Assembly: GCF_001274785.1 (NCBI RefSeq)
Contig: NZ_LHPI01000001.1
Span: forward strand, 744,001 to 808,000
DNA from: Vibrio hepatarius
Lineage (GTDB): Bacteria; Pseudomonadota; Gammaproteobacteria; Enterobacterales; Vibrionaceae
Direction of reading: 5' to 3'
Length of the DNA: 64,000 bases
Shown here in pieces: positions 25,642 through 33,568 of this stretch. Both the position numbers and the translations under genes were made by a program. Numbering within the stretch: the first letter of the stretch is position 1; each line of letters starts with the position of its first letter. The notes below the pieces were generated by a model. The model was not told the DNA's origin. It did no database searches and saw only the letters and a program-made list of their open reading frames with translations.

Positions 25642-26205
25642 TTACTTTTGCACGCCTTCTACGTGTAGTTCCATATCAACATAGCTAGATGAACCCATAA
25701 CTGCGATGTTGAAGTCAGCAAGCTCTAGACGAGTTGTACCGTAGAAACCAGCACGTTGACCGCCCCAAGGGTCTTGACCAGCACCGATAAACTCAGCATC
25801 GATAGTCACTGGCTTAGTCACGCCGTGTAGGTTCAAATCACCCATCACTTCCAGTTTACCGTCACCTTTATCCACGACTTTAGTGCTGGTAAATGTTGCT
25901 TTTGAGTACTTAGACGCATCAATAAAATCAGAGCTACGAATGTGCTTATCACGCTCTGCATGGTTTGAGTCTAGGCTTGTAGTGTCTACATTTACTGTCA
26001 CTTTAGAAGCCGCAACGTTTGCTGGGTCGTAAGAAAACTCGCCATCAAATTTGTTAAAGCGACCTTTGATAAAGCTGTAGCCTAGGTGGCTTACTTTAAA
26101 GTTAACCGATGCGTGTGCACCTTTTGTATCAATCACGTAATCCGCTGCGCTTGCACCAAATGGCAGTGTCATTGCCAATGCTAGTCCAATTAACGTCTTT
26201 TTCAT
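25642..26205 (-). CDS. yceI: YceI-family periplasmic lipid-binding protein
   Basis: A 187-residue protein with a signal peptide cleaved after GASA (residue 20). The YceI lipocalin-like barrel is seen in YVIDTKGAHASVNFKVSHLGYSFIKGRFNKFDG and in DLNLHGVTKPVTIDAEFIGAGQDPWG. Homologues bind polyisoprenoids such as ubiquinone-8 and are base- or stress-induced in E. coli. Its start overlaps the stop of the cytochrome b561 gene (ATGA), matching the yceJ-yceI operon of enterics. Confidence 0.95.
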   Translation of the reverse strand: MKKTLIGLALAMTLPFGASAADYVIDTKGAHASVNFKVSHLGYSFIKGRFNKFDGEFSYDPANVAASKVTVNVDTTSLDSNHAERDKHIRSSDFIDASKYSKATFTSTKVVDKGDGKLEVMGDLNLHGVTKPVTIDAEFIGAGQDPWGGQRAGFYGTTRLELADFNIAVMGSSSYVDMELHVEGVQK

Positions 26206-26741
26206 TTTGAAGCTCCTATCATTTTGCGTAGCGTGTTGTCTTTATTAATAAAGTGGTGTTTTAACGCAGCCAATGCATGTGCTGCCGCAATTAAAATCAA
26301 TGCCCATGCAACGTAGAAATGTATTTCACCCGCTAAGTCAGCTTGGCCTTCAAAGAAAGCGCCTGCCCCCGGTACGGTAAACCACGTAAATACATCAATT
26401 CCACGACCATCTTCTGTCGAAATCAGGTAACCAGATACAAACAGAGCAACTAAAAGTAGATACATCAAAATGTGTGCAATCTTAGCGCCAGTTACTTCGT
26501 AAGGTTGACCTTCAATCTTTGGTGACGGCGTCACATGTTTCCACACTATTCTGAATACAGTCAGAATAGCTAATAGAATTCCTATAGACTTATGCCAATG
26601 AGGTGCGGTGCGATACCACTCACTGTAGTAGGACAAGTCCACCATCCACAATCCAACACCAAACATACCTATTACCACAACAGCGGATAACCAATGTACC
26701 GCTCGAGCAATAGGGTTATAGTTTTTTACTTCAGGTTTCAT
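26202..26741 (-). CDS. yceJ: Cytochrome b561 (YceJ-type)
   Basis: A 179-residue four-helix inner-membrane diheme cytochrome. Candidate heme ligands are His17 in ARAVHWLSA, the histidines near HWHKSIG, and those in the third and fourth helices (EIHFYVAWA, AHALAALKHHF). It probably moves electrons between the quinone pool and a periplasmic partner, likely the co-encoded YceI or its bound quinone. It is translationally coupled to yceI. Confidence 0.93.
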   Translation of the reverse strand: MKPEVKNYNPIARAVHWLSAVVVIGMFGVGLWMVDLSYYSEWYRTAPHWHKSIGILLAILTVFRIVWKHVTPSPKIEGQPYEVTGAKIAHILMYLLLVALFVSGYLISTEDGRGIDVFTWFTVPGAGAFFEGQADLAGEIHFYVAWALILIAAAHALAALKHHFINKDNTLRKMIGASK

Positions 26742-26894
26742 CGCAAGCTTTCCACAAATAAATGATTCTTCTTATCAGTAAAGAATACCTAACACCCCAT
26801 AGGTTTAACAGATTATTTACCAATCTTTACAAGGGTGACACTGCTGCAAGCTGATGAAGTCGTTCAAAATTTTCGAAGGAACTTATATAAAATG

Positions 26895-27143
26895 CTAAAA
26901 CTCACTTATTTGTTCTATCTCATACAGTTCATCTGCGATATCCATCATTTTACGCTGCATAACCGTTTGAGCGTCGCTCAATCCCTTGTTGTAAAAGGCT
27001 GGTGCAAATTTATCGACGATAAAATCAAACAGAAAATCTGCGTCAAACTGACCAATTTCTACGTCTAACTCGTCTTCTAAATAACCTTTTAACGCGTTGG
27101 ACATCGCTTGTTTTTGTTGTGATGTAAATTCAATCTTAGACAT
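26895..27143 (-). CDS. DUF2164 protein
   Basis: An 82-residue soluble acidic protein: MSKIEFTSQQKQAMSNALKGYLEDELDVEIGQFDADFLFDFIVDKFAPAFYNKGLSDA. The pattern of a 'SxxQ' helix, a DELD-IGxFDAxFLLDF stretch and an FYNxGL turn is the DUF2164 family. The function is unknown. It is divergent from the 216-residue gene at 27231. Confidence 0.85.
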   Translation of the reverse strand: MSKIEFTSQQKQAMSNALKGYLEDELDVEIGQFDADFLFDFIVDKFAPAFYNKGLSDAQTVMQRKMMDIADELYEIEQISEF

Positions 27144-27230
27144 AAACCATTAACTCTACGTGAATTTTCGGCAATTAAGTGTAACCGAACTTTACACTAG
27201 CATGATAACCTAACCCTGCTTTATGCAGTC

Positions 27231-27881
27231 ATGGAGATTTTAAGATTGTTATTGGATGTGCTAATTCAAAGTGTGAATGAGTTTCAGGCGGATTGCATGA
27301 AACTGTGCGAAAAGCACTACCCAACCATACATAACAGAGGAATGAGCGAACACCATTTGGGTTTAGCGTTTGCCCGCCGTTTATCGCGCACGTTGAATGA
27401 ATTTGGCCACGCCTACGAATACAAACCTCTCGAAAGCATAAGCAGCACGGATTACCCACATCATTATCGGGTAAGCTCTGAAATCGGCTCAGTTTGGATT
27501 CTTACTTCTCATCTTGTCAGCGCAGGCTCTTCTTGCCGCAAAAAGCAGCTTAAAACGATAGCTCAGTGGAAAGAGGAATATGGATTCGCTGTGCAGCCAA
27601 ATGATTTGCTTTTAATGCTGACAGATCATTGGATCACCCGCAGCAAACAAAGCCGTGAGTTACTCCATTGGTGGACGGGGCAATTGCCCGATGAGATTGA
27701 TGACTACCGCACGCAAGGAATAAGCTTGTACGAAAGCGAGTCTCAGTTGGCGTTATCACTAGAGCAACACTTTAACTTAAGTCCTTACTACGTAAAGTTC
27801 ACTCACCCACTTAAGCGTGCGACCGATCAGCAGTTGGTTCGAAAATACGTTCAGTTGTTTTCGGTAGTACAACTCAGCTGA
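27231..27881 (+). CDS. Conserved protein of unknown function
   Basis: A 216-residue soluble protein (MEILRLLLDVLIQSVNEFQADC...), rich in His, Trp and Tyr, with no signal peptide or obvious metal motif and no family I recognise. The reading frame is of normal Vibrio codon use, so it is real. The start ATG at 27231 lacks a clear ribosome site; later in-frame starts such as ATG 27300 are possible but would remove the conserved-looking amphipathic N-terminal helix. It converges on the deformylase gene without a clear shared terminator. Confidence 0.7.
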   Translation: MEILRLLLDVLIQSVNEFQADCMKLCEKHYPTIHNRGMSEHHLGLAFARRLSRTLNEFGHAYEYKPLESISSTDYPHHYRVSSEIGSVWILTSHLVSAGSSCRKKQLKTIAQWKEEYGFAVQPNDLLLMLTDHWITRSKQSRELLHWWTGQLPDEIDDYRTQGISLYESESQLALSLEQHFNLSPYYVKFTHPLKRATDQQLVRKYVQLFSVVQLS

Positions 27882-27912
27882 TCGACTACATCTAACCAAT
27901 CGGCTGAGCACT

Positions 27913-28428
27913 CTATGCAGTCGCTCTTTGGTTGGATTTCACGTGTTTCTTGACCTTTTTCAGCGCCATTTGTCGTTTTAGCGGTGATAAATAGTCGATA
28001 AAGAGGTTGCCCGCCAAATGGTCAATTTCATGCTGCATAACAATTGCAAGAAACTCGCTGCTTTCGATTCGAATCGGATTGCCTTCTCTATCTAAAGCCT
28101 CTACAACAACCGAGGTGTATCTCTCTACATCTGCGTAGTAGTCAGGTACAGATAAACACCCTTCTTGCCCCATGGCTTTGTCCTGCCCAGATACCACTTG
28201 CGGATTAACCAGAATCAACGGTTCATTGCGTTGTTCGGACAAATCGATAACTACGATTGCTTCGCGTCGACCAACTTGTGTTGCGGCTAAACCAATTCCA
28301 TTGCTCGTGGCATACAAGGTATCCAGCATGTCGTCTATTAAACCTTGAACCTTATTAATATCGGCTACTTTTTCTGCGGCGACTTTAAGTCTTGGATCTG
28401 GTGCGGTGAGTATTTCTAATACAGCCAT
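27913..28428 (-). CDS. def: Peptide deformylase (second copy type)
   Basis: A 171-residue deformylase that removes the formyl group from nascent N-terminal methionine. Motifs 1-3 are complete: GIGLAATQVG (GxGxAAxQ), EGCLSVP with the metal Cys, and QHEIDHLAG with the HExxH ligands. It lacks the fmt/sun neighbours of the housekeeping copy, so it is most likely the paralogue (Def2) that vibrios carry on chromosome II. Confidence 0.93.
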   Translation of the reverse strand: MAVLEILTAPDPRLKVAAEKVADINKVQGLIDDMLDTLYATSNGIGLAATQVGRREAIVVIDLSEQRNEPLILVNPQVVSGQDKAMGQEGCLSVPDYYADVERYTSVVVEALDREGNPIRIESSEFLAIVMQHEIDHLAGNLFIDYLSPLKRQMALKKVKKHVKSNQRATA

Positions 28429-28476
28429 GTTTTCCTACTACGTTGTTTGGATCTCAATTCTTTAGCTAACTTTGTT

Positions 28477-29043
28477 TTACTTGCTTGATGTGAGCCCAGT
28501 GCGCTCGACGATTTCTGTATCAAAGCCATCTAAGCTCTTTTGATTGCGTGTTTCCCAGTACTCTTTAACACCGTCATGGCCGCGTTTATCTGCCCACTTA
28601 ATGAGATCATCACGGTCACCTTCATAACTAAAGTACGGAACCGACATACCACATGATGCCTGTACTAACTCAATATCTAATATGAAGATTTGACGAGCGC
28701 CAGTATACGTTGGAAAGAGTTCAGTATAGCTTTGCCATTCTGCATCACCTTCGTGTAGCACCGTCGCGTTGCCGTAAGCACGTAAAATCAACGGCGCGCC
28801 TTCGAAGGCGCAAAACATGATTGTCATTCGGGCGTTTCTAAGTACATGCGCAGCAGATTCATTACCACTACCGGTTAAGTTGAGCCAGGCTATTTTCTTA
28901 GAATCGATGACTCGTAACGAATCACCACCTTTCGGCGACAAGTTTACTTTTCCACTCTCTGCGGCGGTCGCAACAAAATAGATATTTTGTTTATCGATAA
29001 ACTCTATTTGCTTGGTAGTTAACTCTTCAAATGTTTTGCCCAT
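28477..29043 (-). CDS. Pyridoxamine 5'-phosphate oxidase-family protein
   Basis: A 188-residue split-barrel flavin-binding protein. Residues 15-110 hold the core (QNIYFVATAAESGKVNLSPKGGDSLRVIDSKKIAWLNLTGSGNESAAHVLRNARMTIMF). It is not PdxH, as it lacks the PdxH C-terminal signature. Related proteins bind FMN or F420-like cofactors and reduce or bind small molecules, but the substrate here is unknown. Monocistronic as far as can be seen. Confidence 0.85.
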   Translation of the reverse strand: MGKTFEELTTKQIEFIDKQNIYFVATAAESGKVNLSPKGGDSLRVIDSKKIAWLNLTGSGNESAAHVLRNARMTIMFCAFEGAPLILRAYGNATVLHEGDAEWQSYTELFPTYTGARQIFILDIELVQASCGMSVPYFSYEGDRDDLIKWADKRGHDGVKEYWETRNQKSLDGFDTEIVERTGLTSSK

Positions 29044-29443
29044 TACTGCTCTCCCTAGCGAAGATTTTTATTCAAGCAAAGCTGCGTTCCAGTGCCTTGC
29101 TTAGCCAATTCTCATATATAAAGCCAACTTGATTCGAATTGATACCACGTTCATTCCAGCCCCTGCAGGTTTTTGATGAAAATCGTAAATACCTCACCAT
29201 TAATTGACCAATTCATCAATTACATAACAGTACATCTCTGCTTATACGCTGTGTGATGCGCTAGTTAAATCAGGTACGCTGATGTTTTATTTGCACCGGA
29301 CAACTTAATATAATCATACAAGATAGATTTAGTTATAGTGCGCAAAAGTGCTGTTTTAGGCTAAAAATTGTGCCTTTACGAATGATGCGTGGATGTCATA
29401 GTTCTTTCATCTAACTGAGACATACTCGCTCAAAGAGAGAGTA
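29044..29443. other. Gene-free stretch with one palindrome
   Basis: No ORF with start and ribosome site was found. TAATTGA (29201-29207) and TCAATTA (29216-29222) form a 7-8-7 inverted repeat about 160 bases upstream of the PNPOx-family gene, which could be an operator. Otherwise the stretch looks like AT-rich promoter DNA for the two divergent genes. Confidence 0.4.
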
Positions 29444-29457
29444 ATGATCATCATTCA

Positions 29458-30246
29458 GTGAAAAAACTAAAACGTTATCAATACGAAAGATACGCTGTTC
29501 TATGCAATTTGGCTTATTCACGCGTGTTAAAGCAAACTCGCTACGGCTTTGCCCCTAACGGCCAACGCGTCATCAATAACCGTTACGGTAAGCCGATGAT
29601 TCGTGTCCTTTGGAGCAATGATAATGATGAAGTCATTGTCGTTATCAAAGGTTCTCACAACCCTGTCGATTGGTTGCTTAACTTAGCGATGTGGCAGAAA
29701 AAATGTCATCAATTTGGTTTAAAGTATTCAATTCACGCCGGTTTTCATTACTTACTTACCCAAGAGAGTATGCCGAGTCATAAGAGTGATCGCTTAGGGA
29801 TCTCTGTTTACGATCGTTTGCAAACCATACTGCTCCCTCACATCGAACAAGGTAAAAGAGTCACCTTCACAGGGCACTCCTCTGGCGGTGCAATAGGTTG
29901 TGTACTTGCCGATGCGCTAGAGAATAAATATCCCAAATCCATCAAGCGCGTTGTGACTTTTGGCCAACCTGCATTCGGTGGTTTCTCGCTAAGAAAGCAC
30001 TATCAACTTGCGCATAAAACCTTTCGAATATGCTGTGACCTCGACATCGTCACATTTTTGCCCCCTCTTGCAGGATTGTACCTACATACAGGCAAAATGC
30101 TTTGGCTATACAATGGACGAATATATGAAAACACTCCTACACTTATACGTTTAGGGCGATCTTTCGCTTCGTGGTTGATTCGACCTTTCTCGTATCATTT
30201 GATGGAGAAATACATTAGAAACAAAGATTTCTTTGATGAACGCTAA
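29458..30246 (+). CDS. Class 3 lipase-family protein
   Basis: A 262-residue alpha/beta hydrolase of lipase class 3. The nucleophile elbow is VTFTGHSSGGAIGCVLADAL (Ser in GHSSG), preceded by VVIKGSHNPVDWLLNL. The acidic residue is probably in RICCDLDIVTFLPP, followed by a His later (YLHTGK). No signal peptide, so intracellular. The start is a GTG at 29458. A five-codon ORF (MIIIQ, ATG 29444) after GAGAGAG ends in a TGA overlapping this GTG, suggesting coupled initiation. The palindrome AATGATCATCATT at the start resembles a Fur core. Confidence 0.82.
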   Translation: MKKLKRYQYERYAVLCNLAYSRVLKQTRYGFAPNGQRVINNRYGKPMIRVLWSNDNDEVIVVIKGSHNPVDWLLNLAMWQKKCHQFGLKYSIHAGFHYLLTQESMPSHKSDRLGISVYDRLQTILLPHIEQGKRVTFTGHSSGGAIGCVLADALENKYPKSIKRVVTFGQPAFGGFSLRKHYQLAHKTFRICCDLDIVTFLPPLAGLYLHTGKMLWLYNGRIYENTPTLIRLGRSFASWLIRPFSYHLMEKYIRNKDFFDER

Positions 30247-30463
30247 ATGACGATTCTGAGACATTACTTCAGAAAATACCCCTTAGAACTAAGGCATTCT
30301 TAAATTACTCTATAAAAACATATTGCTGTAGATAGTTGAAATATAACAACTCCTACCCAAAGAATGCCCTAGGTCATTTACGTATCTTATGTGTGCGCAT
30401 CCGTTGTTCCATTTGGTTAACAAATTTGCGTTCACAAATATTCAGGAAGGTGTACCAGCTAAG

Positions 30464-31255
30464 ATGATTCTCAATACCCAAAGTCAGTTTGAAAGTTGTC
30501 TGTCCCTCAACGACCAACAGCAGTACATTGCTAGCTACGATGGCCTAACGCTGACTAGCGTATTTCAGCCAATATACGATACTCAACAAAGTATCGTCGG
30601 ACTTGAAGCGCTAGTACGTATATTCGATAGTAATCAACAACCTATCCGTCCGGATCTGTTCTTTGGTTCTACTGACGTGAGTGACAACGATAAAGTGAAT
30701 GTTGAGCGTTTAAGCCGCGTTATTCACATGCGTAACTTTGCCCGTTCGGCTCTAAGAAACAAGATTCTGTTTTTGAATGTACTGCCTATTGCAGCCGAGA
30801 AATTAGCAATGGGTGACATTAAAAGCGGTTTACTTGTTCGTAGAGTGGAAGAGTTAAAACTCACACACTCTCAGATCGTACTTGAGCTCATCGAGTTAGA
30901 TACGCAAAATCCTGAAGTTCTTAACCGCGTCATGCACCAGTTCAAGCAACACGGTTTCAAAATTGCGATTGATGACTTTGGTGTCAATGCCTCAACAATT
31001 GAGCGCGTTAAAGACATCACACCAAACATCATTAAGTTTGACCGTTCAATGTTATTGGAACACTGCGATGGAATTACTGAACCTTTAAAGTTCGCGATTG
31101 ACCTTGCAAAAAGCATTGGCGCAAAGACCGTTATTGAAGGTGTAGAAACCGAAAAGCAGCTCCAAGCGATCCAGCATCTCGATATTGATATGTACCAGGG
31201 GTTTTACTTTGCGATGCCTAAACCACTCTCTGTCGATGTTGCATATATTAACTAG
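30464..31255 (+). CDS. EAL-domain protein (putative c-di-GMP phosphodiesterase)
   Basis: A stand-alone EAL domain of 263 residues from ATG 30464; a frame to ATG 30389 is open, but its first 25 residues look non-family. Catalytic motifs are largely kept: EALVRI, FLNVLP (Asn), LELIELD (Glu), IDDFGVN (DDFG), KFDRSM (Lys), VIEGVE and YQGFYFAMP. The standard loop-6 DDFGTG reads DDFGVN, which can lower activity, so it may be a weak hydrolase or a c-di-GMP sensor. No sensory domain is fused. It is flanked by single genes. Confidence 0.85.
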   Translation: MILNTQSQFESCLSLNDQQQYIASYDGLTLTSVFQPIYDTQQSIVGLEALVRIFDSNQQPIRPDLFFGSTDVSDNDKVNVERLSRVIHMRNFARSALRNKILFLNVLPIAAEKLAMGDIKSGLLVRRVEELKLTHSQIVLELIELDTQNPEVLNRVMHQFKQHGFKIAIDDFGVNASTIERVKDITPNIIKFDRSMLLEHCDGITEPLKFAIDLAKSIGAKTVIEGVETEKQLQAIQHLDIDMYQGFYFAMPKPLSVDVAYIN

Positions 31256-31390
31256 CGTAACCCTTTGGTTGCGCTCACTTCTTTTGCTCTAAGTTAGCAG
31301 TTCTGCAAACATCTACCGACATATTATTAACATCCATCCTGTGACGAAAATTCAACATTTATAACCATATTTGTTATTTAACCCAATTTA

Positions 31391-31404
31391 TTGCTCTAGA
31401 TCAG
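31391..31404 (+). promoter_or_regulatory. Weak FNR-like half-palindrome upstream of dcuC
   Basis: TTGCTCTAGATCAG keeps TTG and ATCA of the FNR consensus TTGAT-N4-ATCAA with three mismatches, about 100 bases before the dcuC start. DcuC is FNR-dependent in E. coli, but the match is poor. Confidence 0.25.
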
Positions 31405-31503
31405 CAGAAGCTAATTTAGCACTCGTGCTACAAGACCAATTTTTGTAAATTCCTTTTCATACTTTGAAAAACTTTTTACAAAATGTAATTTTTAGGACTT
31501 TAT

Positions 31504-32871
31504 ATGCTTGAGCTATTAATTGGTTTGGCCGTCACAATTGCTGTCGGCTATTTTATCGTGAAGGGTTATAAACCCGCTGGTGTGCTGTTGACCGCGGGTC
31601 TGATTCTTTTGATTTTGACCGGCATCCTCGGTCACACCGTCCTACCTTCAAAAGTTGCGTCAACAGGTAACATGGTGACTGACTCCCTTGAGTACGTGAA
31701 ATACATGCTTCAGTACCGTGGCGGCGGCTTGGGTATGCAGATCATGTTGCTATGTGGTTTTGCTTCGTACATGACGCATATCGGCGCTAACAATGTTGTA
31801 GTCAAACAGTTTTCTAAACCCCTTTCCGTCATTAAATCGCCATACGTACTATTAGTTGCTGCATACATTGTCGCGTGTTTGATGTCTTTGGCTGTAAGTT
31901 CGGCAACAGGTCTCGGTGTGCTGTTGATGGCAACCTTGTTCCCGATGATGACTGCGATGGGCATCTCTCGTCCAGCAGCTGTTGCTGTGTGTGCGTCACC
32001 AGCGGCAATCATTCTTTCTCCTACTTCTGGTGACGTGGTTATCGCAGCAGAGAAATCAGGTATGGCGCTGGACGTATTCGCGGTTCAAACCGTGTTGCCT
32101 GTTTCAATCTGCGCAATCATTGTGATGTCTGCAGCGGCATTCTTCTGGAACAAATACCTAGATAAGAAAGAAAACTCACCAATGGAACGCATCGACGTTT
32201 CAGAGATCGAAGTGAAAGCGCCTGCGTACTATGCGGTACTGCCTTTCCTTCCAATCATCGGTGTTTTCCTATTTAACGGTCGTACTATCCCTGGTCTTTC
32301 ATTAGATATCTACACCATTGTTGTACTGTCTATCGTACTAGGCGCACTAGTGGATTTCGTGACTAAGCGCTTTAAAGGCAAAGAGACACTGGAAGACCTA
32401 GAGTCTTGCTACGCAGGTATGGCAGACGCATTTAAAGGCGTGGTGATGCTATTGGTTGCGGCAGGTGTATTTGCACAAGGCCTAATGTCTATCGGTGCAA
32501 TCGACAACCTATTACATTTAGCTGAAACAGCAGGCGCTGGCGGTATTGCTCTAATGCTGATCCTAACGGGTCTAACTGTAGCGGCAGCAATTGCAACAGG
32601 CTCAGGTAACGCACCATTCTACGCGTTTGTTGAACTGGCCCCTTCTCTAGCCGCTAAAATGGGACTAAACCCTGCATTCCTAATCATCCCAATGCTTCAA
32701 GCATCTAACCTTGGCCGTACAGTATCACCTGTATCTGGCGTGGTTGTAGCGACATCGGGTATGGCTAAGATCAGCCCATTTGAAGTGGTTAAGCGTACGT
32801 CAGTACCTGTGCTTTGTGGCTTGATTACCGTTATCTTCGGAACACTGGTATTGGTACCAATGACAGCGTAA
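31504..32871 (+). CDS. dcuC: Anaerobic C4-dicarboxylate transporter DcuC
   Basis: A 455-residue polytopic transporter with about 12 spans, close to E. coli DcuC (461). Family-typical stretches include ATGLGVLLMATLFPMMTAMGISRPAAVAVCASPAAIILSPTSGD, and GSGNAPFYAFVELAPSLAAKMGLNP with SNLGRTVSPVSGVVVA. It exchanges fumarate, malate and aspartate for succinate during anaerobic growth. The location beside narPQ-nap supports an anaerobic respiration neighbourhood. Monocistronic with a terminator shared with narP. Confidence 0.95.
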   Translation: MLELLIGLAVTIAVGYFIVKGYKPAGVLLTAGLILLILTGILGHTVLPSKVASTGNMVTDSLEYVKYMLQYRGGGLGMQIMLLCGFASYMTHIGANNVVVKQFSKPLSVIKSPYVLLVAAYIVACLMSLAVSSATGLGVLLMATLFPMMTAMGISRPAAVAVCASPAAIILSPTSGDVVIAAEKSGMALDVFAVQTVLPVSICAIIVMSAAAFFWNKYLDKKENSPMERIDVSEIEVKAPAYYAVLPFLPIIGVFLFNGRTIPGLSLDIYTIVVLSIVLGALVDFVTKRFKGKETLEDLESCYAGMADAFKGVVMLLVAAGVFAQGLMSIGAIDNLLHLAETAGAGGIALMLILTGLTVAAAIATGSGNAPFYAFVELAPSLAAKMGLNPAFLIIPMLQASNLGRTVSPVSGVVVATSGMAKISPFEVVKRTSVPVLCGLITVIFGTLVLVPMTA

Positions 32872-32885
32872 TCGACAGCGAAAAG

Positions 32886-32911
32886 AAAGGGCGCAATATG
32901 CGCCCTTTTTT
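32886..32911. terminator. Terminator between dcuC and narP
   Basis: AAAGGGCGC (to 32894), loop AATAT, GCGCCC (32900-32905), then T6. Convergent genes on both sides. Confidence 0.9.
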
Positions 32912-32935
32912 ATTGTTCGTTCAGTACACAGACTG

Positions 32936-33568
32936 TTATTTCATATCGCCATAGCGTTCTAAGTACATCACTGTTGCTACGGTGCGAGATGGGACTTTGA
33001 GCTTCTTCAATAAGCTTTTCATATGGACCTTAACAGTCGATTCCGAGATAAACAGTGCATCCGCGATCTGTCTATTTCGATAGCCTTTCGCCACCTCACG
33101 TAAGATCTGCATTTCTCGATCAGTCAGCTCATCAAATACATCGGTCGAGTGTTCTCTCATTTCCAAGTACTTCTGCACTTCCTGACTGTAAGACTTGGTG
33201 CCTGTCAGAGATTGTTTTAGCAGATCCACCAGCTCATCAGGTTCAGTGTCTTTTAGTAAATATCCGTCAGCCCCTGCTTTAACGATGGCTTCGATATCCG
33301 CTGGGCTGTCAGAGACCGTCAGAATAACAATGGAAGCATCACAACCATCTGCGCGCAACGCATTAAGTGTATCGAGTCCGGACATGCCTTTCATATTAAG
33401 ATCAAGCAGGATCAAGTCTGGTTGCAACTCGTGGTTCAAAGCAACAGCATCCGCGCCATTACTTGCTTCTGCCACCACTTCAAATTCTTCTTCGAAACTG
33501 AGTAGTTGGTTGATTCCTCGTCTCATCAATGGATGGTCATCCACCAGCAGTACTTTATATTCGCTCAA
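32936..33568 (-). CDS. narP: Nitrate/nitrite response regulator NarP
   Basis: A 210-residue NarL/FixJ-type response regulator. The receiver domain (about 4-120) has the acidic pair in VDDHPLMRRG and phospho-Asp in LILLDLNMKGMSG. The LuxR-type HTH (about 150-205) has LTDREMQILREVAKGYRNRQIADALFISESTVKVHMKSLLKKL. It overlaps narQ by 14 bases, so both are translated together. Standing divergent from napF, it is the obvious activator of the periplasmic nitrate reductase operon, as in E. coli and Haemophilus. Confidence 0.94.
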   Translation of the reverse strand: MSEYKVLLVDDHPLMRRGINQLLSFEEEFEVVAEASNGADAVALNHELQPDLILLDLNMKGMSGLDTLNALRADGCDASIVILTVSDSPADIEAIVKAGADGYLLKDTEPDELVDLLKQSLTGTKSYSQEVQKYLEMREHSTDVFDELTDREMQILREVAKGYRNRQIADALFISESTVKVHMKSLLKKLKVPSRTVATVMYLERYGDMK

